NCBI RefSeq assembly: GCF_000577615.1
Contig: NZ_CBXX010000001.1
Span: 186,001-250,000, forward strand
Length of the DNA: 64,000 bases
Reading direction: 5' to 3'
Origin: Herbaspirillum sp. RV1423
GTDB taxonomy: Bacteria; Pseudomonadota; Gammaproteobacteria; Burkholderiales; Burkholderiaceae_D
The notes beneath the pieces are model-generated. The model had not been told where the DNA came from and did no database searches. It saw only the letters and a list, made by a program, of their open reading frames with translations. The position numbers and the translations under genes are program-made. This document shows positions 43,433-51,923 of this stretch, one piece after another. Position 1 is the first letter of the stretch, and each line of letters starts with the position of its first letter.

Positions 43433-44407
43433 TTAAAATCGTTCGCCCACCAGTTCTCCCGCTTTTTTCCAGAGCGCATCGGCACGCGCTGGATCAATTG
43501 CGAACGGACGTACCCCGACGCTGAACGCACTGACAATTGCGTCGTCCGCCAGAATTGATCCGACATGACAATCCTCGCAATAGCGGCCACCGATTGTTTC
43601 AGCGTCAGCGACGATACCCGCCCAGATCGTTGTTGCTGCCCCTTGCGCCGGAGTCTTCACTTCAAACGGCGGATTCCCCAGCGCCAGATGTTGCTCGTTC
43701 ATCGCCGTGAACGCCGCCTGGAAGGCTTCCGGTTCCATATGACGGATCAGTTCGGTCTGAATGACGCCAGGATGGATGCTTGCCGCGCGCACGCCGCGAT
43801 GGCGATGACGCGCGTCGAATGCAACCGCCAGCAGCGCATCCCCGGTTTTGGAGCGGCCGTAGGCAACCCATGGATCGTAAGGAGTGTGTTCAAAGTTCGG
43901 ATCGTTGAGATCAATGTCGGCAAATCGGTGGCCGTTGGATGACAGCACGATCACTCGCCCGCCCTCGCGCATCAGTGGCGCGAGACGGTTGATCAGCACG
44001 TAATGACCCAACACGTTGGTGCCGAACTGGAGTTCGAAACCATCCTTGGTCTTGCCGAACGGCGTCGCCATGACACCGGCGTTGGCAACCACCAGATCAA
44101 ATGGCTTTTGCGCAGCAACCATCGCATCGCTGACCACGCGCACCGATGCCAGGTCGGCCAGGTCCATGCTGACGATCTCGAAAGAACCGCCGCTTTGTCC
44201 CGCCGCATCGCGCACGACTTTGGTGGCGCCATGCGCCTTGTCGAGATCGCGCACCGTGCCGATGACGTCCGCTCCGTGCGCTACGAGGGCGCGGGCGGTT
44301 TCCACGCCGAGCCCTGCCGAGACGCCTGTAATAAAAGCGCGTTTTCCTCGCAGGTCCATACCGTTCAACACCTCATCGGTGGTCGATGTCGCATCAAAAT
44401 TCTTCAT
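43433..44407 (-). CDS. short-chain dehydrogenase/reductase
   Basis: A 324-residue NAD(P)-dependent oxidoreductase with the Rossmann motif ITGVSAGLGVETARAL, NAGVM and the catalytic Tyr-Lys in YGRSK. It is of the larger retinol-dehydrogenase/protochlorophyllide-reductase-like type. The substrate is unknown. The start MKNFDATSTTDEVL at 44407 follows AGGAGAAGG; a TTG two codons earlier is unlikely. It is divergent from the AraC gene (163 bp), which probably regulates it, and the pair is flanked by inverted copies of the ~270-bp repeat. Confidence 0.9.
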   Translation of the reverse strand: MKNFDATSTTDEVLNGMDLRGKRAFITGVSAGLGVETARALVAHGADVIGTVRDLDKAHGATKVVRDAAGQSGGSFEIVSMDLADLASVRVVSDAMVAAQKPFDLVVANAGVMATPFGKTKDGFELQFGTNVLGHYVLINRLAPLMREGGRVIVLSSNGHRFADIDLNDPNFEHTPYDPWVAYGRSKTGDALLAVAFDARHRHRGVRAASIHPGVIQTELIRHMEPEAFQAAFTAMNEQHLALGNPPFEVKTPAQGAATTIWAGIVADAETIGGRYCEDCHVGSILADDAIVSAFSVGVRPFAIDPARADALWKKAGELVGERF

Positions 44408-44570
44408 GGTCAAAACCTTCTCCTGTTGTTTGGAAATGGGCAGGTGATGCTTGCCCGGTCTTGCCTAAGATACTCGCCCCCACGTGCTTACTTTCACCAA
44501 AATTGCGCAAAATCTTGCCTGATCCGCTCATTTTATTGATCTCACCTGAAAGTCCTGTCACACTGGATTC

Positions 44571-45467
44571 ATGCAAGACTTACTTGATCAGATGTGCCGC
44601 AGGGTGTTGCGTCACGAGAGCGAAAAGCAATTGGAGAGCGCGATTCCGCGGCTGGCCATCGGGGCTTTTCGTCAATCGGAACCGACCATCATGGCGGTGA
44701 GCGCCGGTGTCTGCCTTATTCTTCAGGGCGCCAAGCAGATGATGGTCGGCAAGACCATGCTGCGTTACAGCGCGGGCGGGTGCTTCGCCTCGTTGATCGA
44801 ATTACCGACGACCTGCTGCATCTTCGAGATGGACGGCGACAAGCCCTACATCGGCACCGGCCTGACACTCGACCATGCGCTGTTCGCCTCGCTGATTGCC
44901 GATATGCCCGAAGAGCGATCAAGAAAGGAAACGCTGGGTTTCAACGTGGAAACAGTGTCCCGCGACGTGCTTGAAGCTTGGGACCACCTGTTGGCGCTGC
45001 TGGACACGCCGAGCGACATTCCCATCCTCGCCGCGTCAAGAGAGCGTGAATTGTTATATCGCTTGCTGCAGAGCCCGCATGGCCCCTTACTGCGGCAAAT
45101 AGGTCGAAAGGAAGGCAAGCTGACGCAAATCAGAAGAGCCATCGACTGGATGCGCCATCATTTCGACGAATCGTTTCCCATCGAAACAGTAGCGGACATC
45201 GCCGGGATGAGCGTCGCCTCATTCAACCGCCATTTCCGTGCAGCGACATCGACAAGTCCATTGCAGTATCAAAAGACGCTGAGGCTCCAGGCTGCGCGAC
45301 GACTGTTGGCCTCCGACGTCGACGCCACCCGCACCGCCTATGCCGTCGGCTACGAAAGCCCCTCGCAATTCAGCCGCGAATACTCCCGGCTCTTCGGCCG
45401 CCCGCCAAAACAGGACGCCTCGCAACTGCGGGAAAATATCAGCGATGTCTCCAGCATTGTGATTTGA
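44571..45467 (+). CDS. AraC-family regulator (AraC_N type)
   Basis: A 298-residue transcription factor with an N-terminal cupin-like AraC_N domain (about 20-170; SAGVCLILQGAKQMMVG) and two C-terminal helix-turn-helices (about 190-290; IETVADIAGMSVASFNRHFRAATSTSPLQYQK, YAVGYESPSQFSREYSRLFGRPP). It resembles YqhC-type regulators, which often control an adjacent reductase. Here that is the divergent SDR gene, so regulation of the SDR is inferred from position. Confidence 0.92.
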   Translation: MQDLLDQMCRRVLRHESEKQLESAIPRLAIGAFRQSEPTIMAVSAGVCLILQGAKQMMVGKTMLRYSAGGCFASLIELPTTCCIFEMDGDKPYIGTGLTLDHALFASLIADMPEERSRKETLGFNVETVSRDVLEAWDHLLALLDTPSDIPILAASRERELLYRLLQSPHGPLLRQIGRKEGKLTQIRRAIDWMRHHFDESFPIETVADIAGMSVASFNRHFRAATSTSPLQYQKTLRLQAARRLLASDVDATRTAYAVGYESPSQFSREYSRLFGRPPKQDASQLRENISDVSSIVI

Positions 45468-45494
45468 AGAAACAACGATACCAATTGGCCGTCA

Positions 45495-45760
45495 AGCCAC
45501 CGCCCTGCCTTGGCGATGCGAAGCGAGCCAGTCAGGCCGTTCCGCTTGGAGCCAGCCGGTGATGCGATGCGAAAAATGGAAAAGAGGGGAAACTTGTCTG
45601 AGCGTAGCGAGTTTGTTTCCCCTCCCATTTTTTGCTTCGCAGCACCGGGAAGTCCGAAGGACCTGGATCCCGCGGTCGCCTTCTTTTGCTTACTTTTCTT
45701 GGCGAGACAAGAAAAGTGAGTAGCTGCCGGGCTACCCCCGGCGAAGGGTTGATCGAAGAA
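45495..45760 (+). repeat. structured ~270-bp intergenic repeat, copy 2
   Basis: Copy 2, plus orientation, lies between convergent AraC and ammonia-lyase genes. Its long hairpin uses 45556-45579 and 45625-45648 (21 of 24 paired) and an inner GAGGGGAAAC/GTTTCCCCTC stem. A GTCC-GAA-GGAC hairpin, an ACTTTTCTT/AAGAAAAGT hairpin and GTAGC-TGCCGG-GCTAC (45720-45735) follow. The last ~90 bp are nearly identical to copy 1; the stem sequences of the long hairpin are different. The left boundary is approximate. Confidence 0.85.
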
Positions 45761-45802
45761 TGAGCAACCCAAGCTACCTAAAAACGGCAGTCGAAACAGC
45801 CT

Positions 45803-45833
45803 AAAAAAAGAGCAGCCGAAGCTGCTCTTTTCT
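45803..45833. terminator. terminator of the ammonia-lyase gene (bidirectional)
   Basis: The stem AAAGAGCAGC/GCTGCTCTTT with loop CGAA has an A-run on the left and a T-run on the right. It lies 23 bp beyond the minus-strand lyase stop and also closes transcription across repeat copy 2. Confidence 0.85.
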
Positions 45834-45855
45834 CAACGCAACAACAAAAACAAAA

Positions 45856-47490
45856 TCAAACAAATTTGCCGATACGACCGACAACAGCCTCCCGCACCGA
45901 CCCGCTGGTAATAAAGGAATGCGCCACCTGGATATCGTTGTGGAACCAGCGATCGCCATCCAGGCAAGCCGGAATCTGCCTGCGGATTTCCTCATAAGCC
46001 GCCTGCGTCCCCTCGCCCAGCACGAAATCCTTCAACAATTCTTCCGTCATGGTCAGCGCCTGCGCCGCCAGCAGCATTTCCACACCGACGATGTATTGCG
46101 TGTTGGCGACCACGGTGGCGGCCTTGCGCGCGCACCAGGTCGAGTTGGAGATGTGATCTTCGCTGTTGCCCTTGGACGGGATGCTGTCGACGCTGCCCGG
46201 CATGGACAAAGTGCGGTTTTCCATCACCAGCGAACTCATCGAGCACTGCACCACCGGATAACCGGTGTTGACGCCGCGCACGCCGCTCATCAGGTTGCGC
46301 GGCAAACCCCACGACAGGGTCGGGTCGATCAGGCGCGCGATGCGGCGCTCGCAAATGCTGCCGAGGTCAGTGATGGTCATGGCCAGCAAGTCCATTGCCT
46401 GCGCCAGATACTGGCCGTGGAAGTTGCCCCCGGAGATGATCTCGAAACCGCCGCCTTCCTTGTCGAAAATCAAGGGATTGTCGGTGGCGGAGTTGATTTC
46501 CTTGTCGACGATGGTGTCGATGTAATCGAGCGCGTCGAACACCGGACCATACACTTGCGGCGCGCAGCGCAAGGAATAGACATCCTGGATGCGCGCGGTA
46601 TACGGAATGTCGGTGCGGCGCAGCTCGTCCGGCAGTTGCACCGCACGCGCTTCGTGCGTGGTGCGAGTCGAGCCTTTCAACAAGGCGCGCACCACTTCGG
46701 CGGTCTTGATCTGGCCGGCATGCGGGCGCGCCTGCTGGATGCGCGGATCGAAGGCCGACATGTCGGCGCGCATCGCTTCCAGCGTCAGACCCAGCGACAG
46801 GCAGGCGTCAGTCAGCAGGTTGCGCGAATCGTACGCGGCCAGCACCGCCACGGCCAGCGACGCCGTGCAGCCGTTGATCAGCGCCGAAGCATCCTTGGCC
46901 TTGAGATCGAATCTGACGGGGCCGATATCGGCTTTGGCAATCGCTTCCGGCGCGCTCATGCGCTTGCCCTGATACATCACTTCGGCTTCGTCGAAACCGA
47001 CAATGGCGGCGGCCAGATAAGCCAGCGGCGCCAGATCGCCGGAAGCGCCGACGGAACCCTTCTGCGGCATGATCGGATGGATGCCTGCATTGATGAAGGC
47101 CAGCAGGCGGTCCACCACTTCCACGCGCGGGGCCGAGTAATTGCTGGCGAAGGCATTGGCGCGCAGCAGCATGGTGGCGCGGCTGACTTCTTCCGGGAAC
47201 GGTTCGCCGATGCCGGCGCTGTGGGCCTTGATCAACTGGGTCTGGAACAGTTCGATGTGCTCGACCCTGATGCGGGTGTCCTTGAGCAAGCCGACGCCGG
47301 TGTTGAAGCTGTACATCATGGGCGCTTCGTCGTGCATCCAGGTCGATTCGATGTAGTCGCGGCTGTGCTTCAGCGCGGCGCGCGATGCATCGACCAGCGC
47401 TACCTTGGCGTAAACGCCGTTCTGCGCGCGCGCAACGCTGAGGACTTGCTGCGCGCTGAGGTTGAAGCCGTCGATGGTGATGGTGGTCAT
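45856..47490 (-). CDS. hutH: histidine/aromatic amino acid ammonia-lyase (MIO enzyme)
   Basis: A 544-residue lyase that removes ammonia from an aromatic amino acid using the self-formed MIO group from Ala-Ser-Gly in GSVGASGDLAPLAYLA. Features favouring histidine as substrate are the His in LIKAHSAGIGEP and Glu-Asp-His in GNSEDHIS, at positions typical of HutH. Tyrosine lyases also carry a His at the first position, so specificity is not certain. It is about 30 residues longer than usual HutH. No hutU, hutI or hutC is nearby; the upstream neighbour is puuD. The start MTTITIDGFNL at 47490 is chosen over an in-frame extension to 47535. Confidence 0.85.
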   Translation of the reverse strand: MTTITIDGFNLSAQQVLSVARAQNGVYAKVALVDASRAALKHSRDYIESTWMHDEAPMMYSFNTGVGLLKDTRIRVEHIELFQTQLIKAHSAGIGEPFPEEVSRATMLLRANAFASNYSAPRVEVVDRLLAFINAGIHPIMPQKGSVGASGDLAPLAYLAAAIVGFDEAEVMYQGKRMSAPEAIAKADIGPVRFDLKAKDASALINGCTASLAVAVLAAYDSRNLLTDACLSLGLTLEAMRADMSAFDPRIQQARPHAGQIKTAEVVRALLKGSTRTTHEARAVQLPDELRRTDIPYTARIQDVYSLRCAPQVYGPVFDALDYIDTIVDKEINSATDNPLIFDKEGGGFEIISGGNFHGQYLAQAMDLLAMTITDLGSICERRIARLIDPTLSWGLPRNLMSGVRGVNTGYPVVQCSMSSLVMENRTLSMPGSVDSIPSKGNSEDHISNSTWCARKAATVVANTQYIVGVEMLLAAQALTMTEELLKDFVLGEGTQAAYEEIRRQIPACLDGDRWFHNDIQVAHSFITSGSVREAVVGRIGKFV

Positions 47491-47559
47491 GAAAATTCCT
47501 TGTCGGTGGAAGAGGCCTGAGCGGGCGCTCCCCATTATATTTGTTGTCGCGAGATCGAT

Positions 47560-48843
47560 TTACTTCGCACCGGCTTCGAACCAGGCGCCGATCAGCGCGC
47601 GCTCTTCGTCGGTCATGTGCGTCATGTTGGCCAGCGGCATGTCCCTGGTCTGGACCGCGCGCTGATACACCTTGGCGGCATGCTGGCGGATCAATTCAGG
47701 CGTTTGCAGCAGCATGCCCGCGGGCGCGGTGGCGAATCCCGCCTGGGTCGGCTGCGCCGAGTGGCAGCCGGCGCAACGCTGCGTGATCACTTCCTGCACG
47801 CGGGCAAAGTCTACGCCGCTTGCCGCTGCGGCAACAGGTACAGTTGCCGAGGTATTCGCCGTTACACCTGCCGCATCTGCCGATGCAACCGGCGCAGGCG
47901 CCGGAGCAATCCTGGGTAGCGGTTTCGGCGCAATCGCAATCGCCACGCCCAGCAACAGCACGCAACCGGCAATCGGGAAACCGATCGACACCTTGCCGGC
48001 ATGGCGCAAATTGAAGAAGTGACGGATCAGCACGCCGGCCGCCATGATCGCCGCCAGCACCAACCAGCTATACGCGTGGGTGTAGGTCATCGCGTAGTGA
48101 TTGCTGATCATGATGAACAGGACAGGCAGCGTGAAATAGTTGTTGTGCACGCTGCGCTGCTTGCCCCTCTTGCCGTAGATCGGATCGGGCGACTTGCCTT
48201 CCTTCATGGCTTCCACCAGCTTGCGCTGGCCGGGGATGATCACCATCAGCACGTTGCCGACCATGATGGTGCCGATCATCCCGCCGACGTGGATGTAGGC
48301 GGCGCGGCCGCTCAGCAGATGCGTCAGCACATAGGCCACGGCGACGATAAAAAGGAACATGACCAGGCCGAGCAGGCCGTCGCGCTTGCCCAGCGGAGAT
48401 TTGCACAACAGGTCGTAGACGATCCAGCCGAACGCCAGCGTACCGAGGCCGACGCCGACCGCTTGCAGGCCGGAAAGGTCGGCAATCGACTTGTCGACCA
48501 TCATGGCCGAAGCGTTGAAGTAATAGACGATAAACAGCATCGCAAAACCGCTGATCCAGGTGGCATAGGCTTCCCACTTGAACCAGTGCAGTTCTTCCGG
48601 CAGTTCGGCAGGCGCGACGAGGTACTTCTGCGGATTGTAGAAACCGCCGCCATGCACTGCCCAGAGTTCGCCGGACACGCCTTTTTTGGCCAGGTCGCTG
48701 CCCGGCTTCGGCGGACGGATGGAGTTGTCCAGCCAGACGAAATAAAACGATGCGCCGATCCACGCAATCCCGGTGATCAGATGCAGCCAGCGCACCAGCA
48801 GATTCGCCCACTCGAGGCCATACGATACGAACAATGCTTCCAT
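47560..48843 (-). CDS. puuD: membrane urate hydroxylase PuuD with cytochrome c domain
   Basis: A 427-residue inner-membrane protein that oxidises urate to 5-hydroxyisourate, passing electrons to the respiratory chain rather than to oxygen. The N-terminal ~320 residues contain about eight transmembrane segments with the family start MEALFVSYGLEWANLLVRWLH. An Ala/Pro-rich linker follows (about 325-365), then a c-type cytochrome domain with haem motif CAGCH and a distal Met in RDMPLANMTHMT. The start at 48843 follows GGGGAAG; an extension to 48909 is rejected. It is divergent from a LysR gene. Confidence 0.93.
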   Translation of the reverse strand: MEALFVSYGLEWANLLVRWLHLITGIAWIGASFYFVWLDNSIRPPKPGSDLAKKGVSGELWAVHGGGFYNPQKYLVAPAELPEELHWFKWEAYATWISGFAMLFIVYYFNASAMMVDKSIADLSGLQAVGVGLGTLAFGWIVYDLLCKSPLGKRDGLLGLVMFLFIVAVAYVLTHLLSGRAAYIHVGGMIGTIMVGNVLMVIIPGQRKLVEAMKEGKSPDPIYGKRGKQRSVHNNYFTLPVLFIMISNHYAMTYTHAYSWLVLAAIMAAGVLIRHFFNLRHAGKVSIGFPIAGCVLLLGVAIAIAPKPLPRIAPAPAPVASADAAGVTANTSATVPVAAAASGVDFARVQEVITQRCAGCHSAQPTQAGFATAPAGMLLQTPELIRQHAAKVYQRAVQTRDMPLANMTHMTDEERALIGAWFEAGAK

Positions 48844-49344
48844 GTCTTCCCCACGTTTGTTCCCCACCTGCCGCTGCGGGCGCTTCAGATGAGCGAGGCC
48901 GGACCTCATGAATCACAAAACGGTCGATCGGGAAGCGATGTGAAACACCTCCTCCGGATAAATAAGAAGACTTGCGCAAGGCGTCTCCCGCCCTTGCGCA
49001 AACCCTCGTTACCTGCTGCCGCGACGACCCCGACGGCGATTGCCGTCTGTTATTTTTACTACAATGATTTCCGCAACCGCCATCTGTCCGCAGACGGAGT
49101 AATCGGAATGCTGGAACGATAAACGCGTCGGGCCTGTAAAACATTGCGATCAGCTTATATTTGACATACGCATATTCATATACAACAATGACCGCGTTGC
49201 GTCGGAATTTTCCTGTCCTGACAAATAAGGGTCAGGGAAGAATTCACGACATCCAGCATCGTGTGGCCGTCCTCGACAGGTAAGAAGGCTGTTCAGCGCC
49301 TTGCATGAACGCCCGCCCCGCAAACCAGTTACCCGGAGACAATC
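48844..49344. promoter_or_regulatory. 500-bp divergent puuD/LysR control region
   Basis: No gene is supported here. The part near 49142-49200 is AT-rich (TTGACATACGCATATTC and the element TCAGCTTATAT at 49150-49160). The same 11-mer recurs upstream of the urate permease. It is a candidate regulator-binding site. Confidence 0.4.
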
Positions 49345-50280
49345 ATGTCCAGGCTGCCAGACCATCTCGATATCCACCTGATCCGCATCCTCTACCTGCT
49401 GCTGTGCGAAAAGAACGTTTCGCGCGTGGCGCTCAAGCTCAACCAGCCGCAACCCTCGATCTCGGCCTCGCTGCGCAAACTGCGCGAACTGACCGGCGAT
49501 CCGTTGCTGGTGCGCGGCGCGCGCGGCATGGTGCCGACCCAGCACGGCGAAAGCCTGCTTAAGCCGGCCAAGCGCATCCTCGAAGAAACCGAGCGCCTGT
49601 TCGTGCCCAAGACCGCCTTCGTCCCGCAGGAAGAAGCGCGCACCTTCCACATCGCCGCGCCGGATTACATGAACACGCCCTTCTTCACCGAAGTCATCGC
49701 CCGCCTGCGCCGCGAATCGCCCAAGAGCCACATCGTGATCCACGCGCTCGGACCGGAGACCGACTACGTGCGCCTGTTGTCGGACGGCGAGCTGGACCTG
49801 GTCATCGCCAACTGGGACGAACCGCCGTCGCACCTGCACCTGTCCAAACTGTTCGACGATCCCCTCGTCTGCCTGATGCGCTCAGACTGCGCCTACGCCA
49901 AACGCACGGCGACGGACGCGATGAGCATCGAGGATTACCTGAGCCTTCCGCACGCGGCGCCGTCGCAAATCCTGCCCGGTTATCACGGCACCGTCGACAG
50001 CTTCCTCGAAAAGCAGAACCTGCATCGCAACGTCGTGGTCGAATCGGCGCATTTCCGCATGCTGCCCTATATGGTGGCCCAGACCGACTTGGTGCTGACC
50101 GCCGGCCGGCAGTTCGCCGGTTTCTATGAAAAAACCCTGTCGCTGAAAAGTTATAGCGTGCCGATCAAGTTTCCGCCGCTGCGCTTCTATCAGTTATGGC
50201 ATGAACGCGCACATCAGGCGACCGAGCACAAATGGCTGCGCGCGCAAGTCGGCGCGGCGGCCAAGATCCTTGCCAATTAG
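49345..50280 (+). CDS. LysR-family regulator of the urate genes
   Basis: A 311-residue LysR regulator. The HTH region includes CEKNVSRVALKLNQPQPSISASLRKLRELTGDPLLVRGARGMVPT, a NodD/NahR-like subgroup with start LDIHLIRILYLLL. The effector domain is about 95-300. It lies between divergent puuD and the downstream urate permease, so it probably controls uptake and oxidation of urate or a related purine. The effector is inferred, not shown. Confidence 0.92.
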   Translation: MSRLPDHLDIHLIRILYLLLCEKNVSRVALKLNQPQPSISASLRKLRELTGDPLLVRGARGMVPTQHGESLLKPAKRILEETERLFVPKTAFVPQEEARTFHIAAPDYMNTPFFTEVIARLRRESPKSHIVIHALGPETDYVRLLSDGELDLVIANWDEPPSHLHLSKLFDDPLVCLMRSDCAYAKRTATDAMSIEDYLSLPHAAPSQILPGYHGTVDSFLEKQNLHRNVVVESAHFRMLPYMVAQTDLVLTAGRQFAGFYEKTLSLKSYSVPIKFPPLRFYQLWHERAHQATEHKWLRAQVGAAAKILAN

Positions 50281-50304
50281 GGCTTTACGGCGACAAACAC
50301 ATGT

Positions 50305-50342
50305 TCAGCTTATATCGCCATACCGAAATCGGGTATTGGCGG
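50305..50342 (+). promoter_or_regulatory. candidate operator upstream of urate permease
   Basis: It contains the 11-mer TCAGCTTATAT (50305-50315), shared with the puuD/LysR gap. An imperfect inverted repeat follows (CGCCATACC ... GGGTATTGGCG, about 50316-50341). It lies about 115-150 bp before the permease start. Confidence 0.4.
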
Positions 50343-50454
50343 ACTTATATATTGAGCAAGGCAATTTACTTTAGTATCGGCCGACAAGCCTGAAAGAGGA
50401 AGTTGCGCCAGCCCCTTCTTGCAAGGTCTTGATGCCAAAAATCTGGAGACAGCC

Positions 50455-51849
50455 ATGACATCCCCAAGCCATCCGGTCGACGAACGACTGCCGACACTCA
50501 AGCTCGCCGCACTCGGCATGCAGCACGTCCTCGTAATGTATGCCGGCGCCATCGCCGTGCCGCTCATCGTCGGCGGCGCGCTCAACCTGCCGAAATCCGA
50601 AATCGCCTACCTGATCAGCGCCGACCTGTTCTGCTGCGGCCTGGTCACCATCATCCAGAGCCTCGGCATCTGGAAGTTCGGCATCCGCATGCCGGTCATG
50701 ATGGGCGTCACCTTCGCCGCCGTCGGGCCGATGGTCGCCATGGCCAACAATCCTTCGCTCACCATCCTGCACATCTATGGGGCGGTGATCGCGGCCGGGG
50801 TGTTCTGTATCCTGGCGTCGCCTTACATGAGCAAACTGATGCGCTACTTCCCGCCGGTGGTCACCGGCACCGTCATCACGGTGATCGGCGTGTCGCTGAT
50901 GGGCGTCGGCATCAACTGGGCGGCCGGCGGCCAACCCATCATCGGCACACTGGTCGACGGCGTATTCGTCAAGATGCCCAACCCGGACTACGGCTCGCCG
51001 CTGAGCCTGTCCATCGCCGCTGTCGTGCTCGTCTCCATCCTGCTCATCACCAGGTACGTCAAAGGCTTCATCGCCAACATCTCGGTGCTCATGGGCATGA
51101 TCATCGGCTTCGTGATCGCCTTGGCGCTCGGCAAGATCAGCTTCGACGGCCTCGGCGGCGCCGACTGGTTTGCGGTGATCAGGCCGTTCCACTACGGCTG
51201 GCCGCAATTCGACCTGGCCTCGATCATCAGCATGTGCCTGGTCATGATCGTCACCATGATCGAATCGACCGGCATGTTCATGGCGCTGGGCGACATCGTC
51301 GACAAGAAAGTCGACGACCGGACGCTGGCGCGCGGCCTGCGCGTGGACGGCCTGGGCACGGTGATCGGCGGGATTTTCAACACGTTCCCGTATACTTCGT
51401 TTTCTCAGAACGTCGGCCTGGTCGGCGTCACCGGCGTCCGCAGCCGTTATGTGTGCGTCGCTGCCGGCGTGATCCTGGTCGCCTTCGGCCTGTTCCCCAA
51501 AATGGCGCACGTGGCCGCGTCGATCCCGCAATTCGTGCTGGGCGGCGCCGGCATCGTGATGTTCGGGATGGTGGCGGCGACCGGGATCAAGATCCTGGCC
51601 AAGGTCGATTTTGACGGCAACCGCAACAACCTGTTCATCGTCGCCATCAGCATCGGCGTCGGCATGATCCCGATTGTAGCGCCGACGTTCTTTGAAAAGA
51701 TGCCAGGCTTCTTGTCCACTGTCTTCCATAGTGGCATATTGCTTGCATCGTCGATGGCGGTGATCCTCAACCTGTTCTTCAACGGTCGCGGCAGCGACGG
51801 CGAAGTCGCTTCCTACGCACTGGCGGCGGCGCAGAGTTCGGATCATTAG
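50455..51849 (+). CDS. uacT: NCS2/NAT-family urate (xanthine) permease
   Basis: A 464-residue inner-membrane proton symporter with about 12-14 transmembrane segments. The NAT signature QNVGLVGVTGVRSR is present, and the preceding Ser/Phe context (FPYTSFSQNVG) matches urate/xanthine members. The start MTSPSHPVDERLP at 50455 has GGAG upstream; an in-frame start at 50419 lacks one. Flanking LysR, puuD and uraD genes make urate the likeliest substrate; xanthine is possible. Confidence 0.9.
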   Translation: MTSPSHPVDERLPTLKLAALGMQHVLVMYAGAIAVPLIVGGALNLPKSEIAYLISADLFCCGLVTIIQSLGIWKFGIRMPVMMGVTFAAVGPMVAMANNPSLTILHIYGAVIAAGVFCILASPYMSKLMRYFPPVVTGTVITVIGVSLMGVGINWAAGGQPIIGTLVDGVFVKMPNPDYGSPLSLSIAAVVLVSILLITRYVKGFIANISVLMGMIIGFVIALALGKISFDGLGGADWFAVIRPFHYGWPQFDLASIISMCLVMIVTMIESTGMFMALGDIVDKKVDDRTLARGLRVDGLGTVIGGIFNTFPYTSFSQNVGLVGVTGVRSRYVCVAAGVILVAFGLFPKMAHVAASIPQFVLGGAGIVMFGMVAATGIKILAKVDFDGNRNNLFIVAISIGVGMIPIVAPTFFEKMPGFLSTVFHSGILLASSMAVILNLFFNGRGSDGEVASYALAAAQSSDH

Positions 51850-51923
51850 GATAAGTCCCACCGGAACAGCGGGACCGCACTGTCGCAAGCAACCGCAAGT
51901 AATCACACGCAACAGGTATCAGG

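Noticed and set aside
45919-47520. 533-codon plus-strand open frame opposite the ammonia-lyase
   Set aside because: Antisense shadow; the lyase frame carries the MIO motif and family features.
50371-51912. 513-codon minus-strand open frame opposite the urate permease
   Set aside because: The His/Asp/Arg-rich composition is the typical antisense shadow of a membrane protein gene, and it has no motifs.
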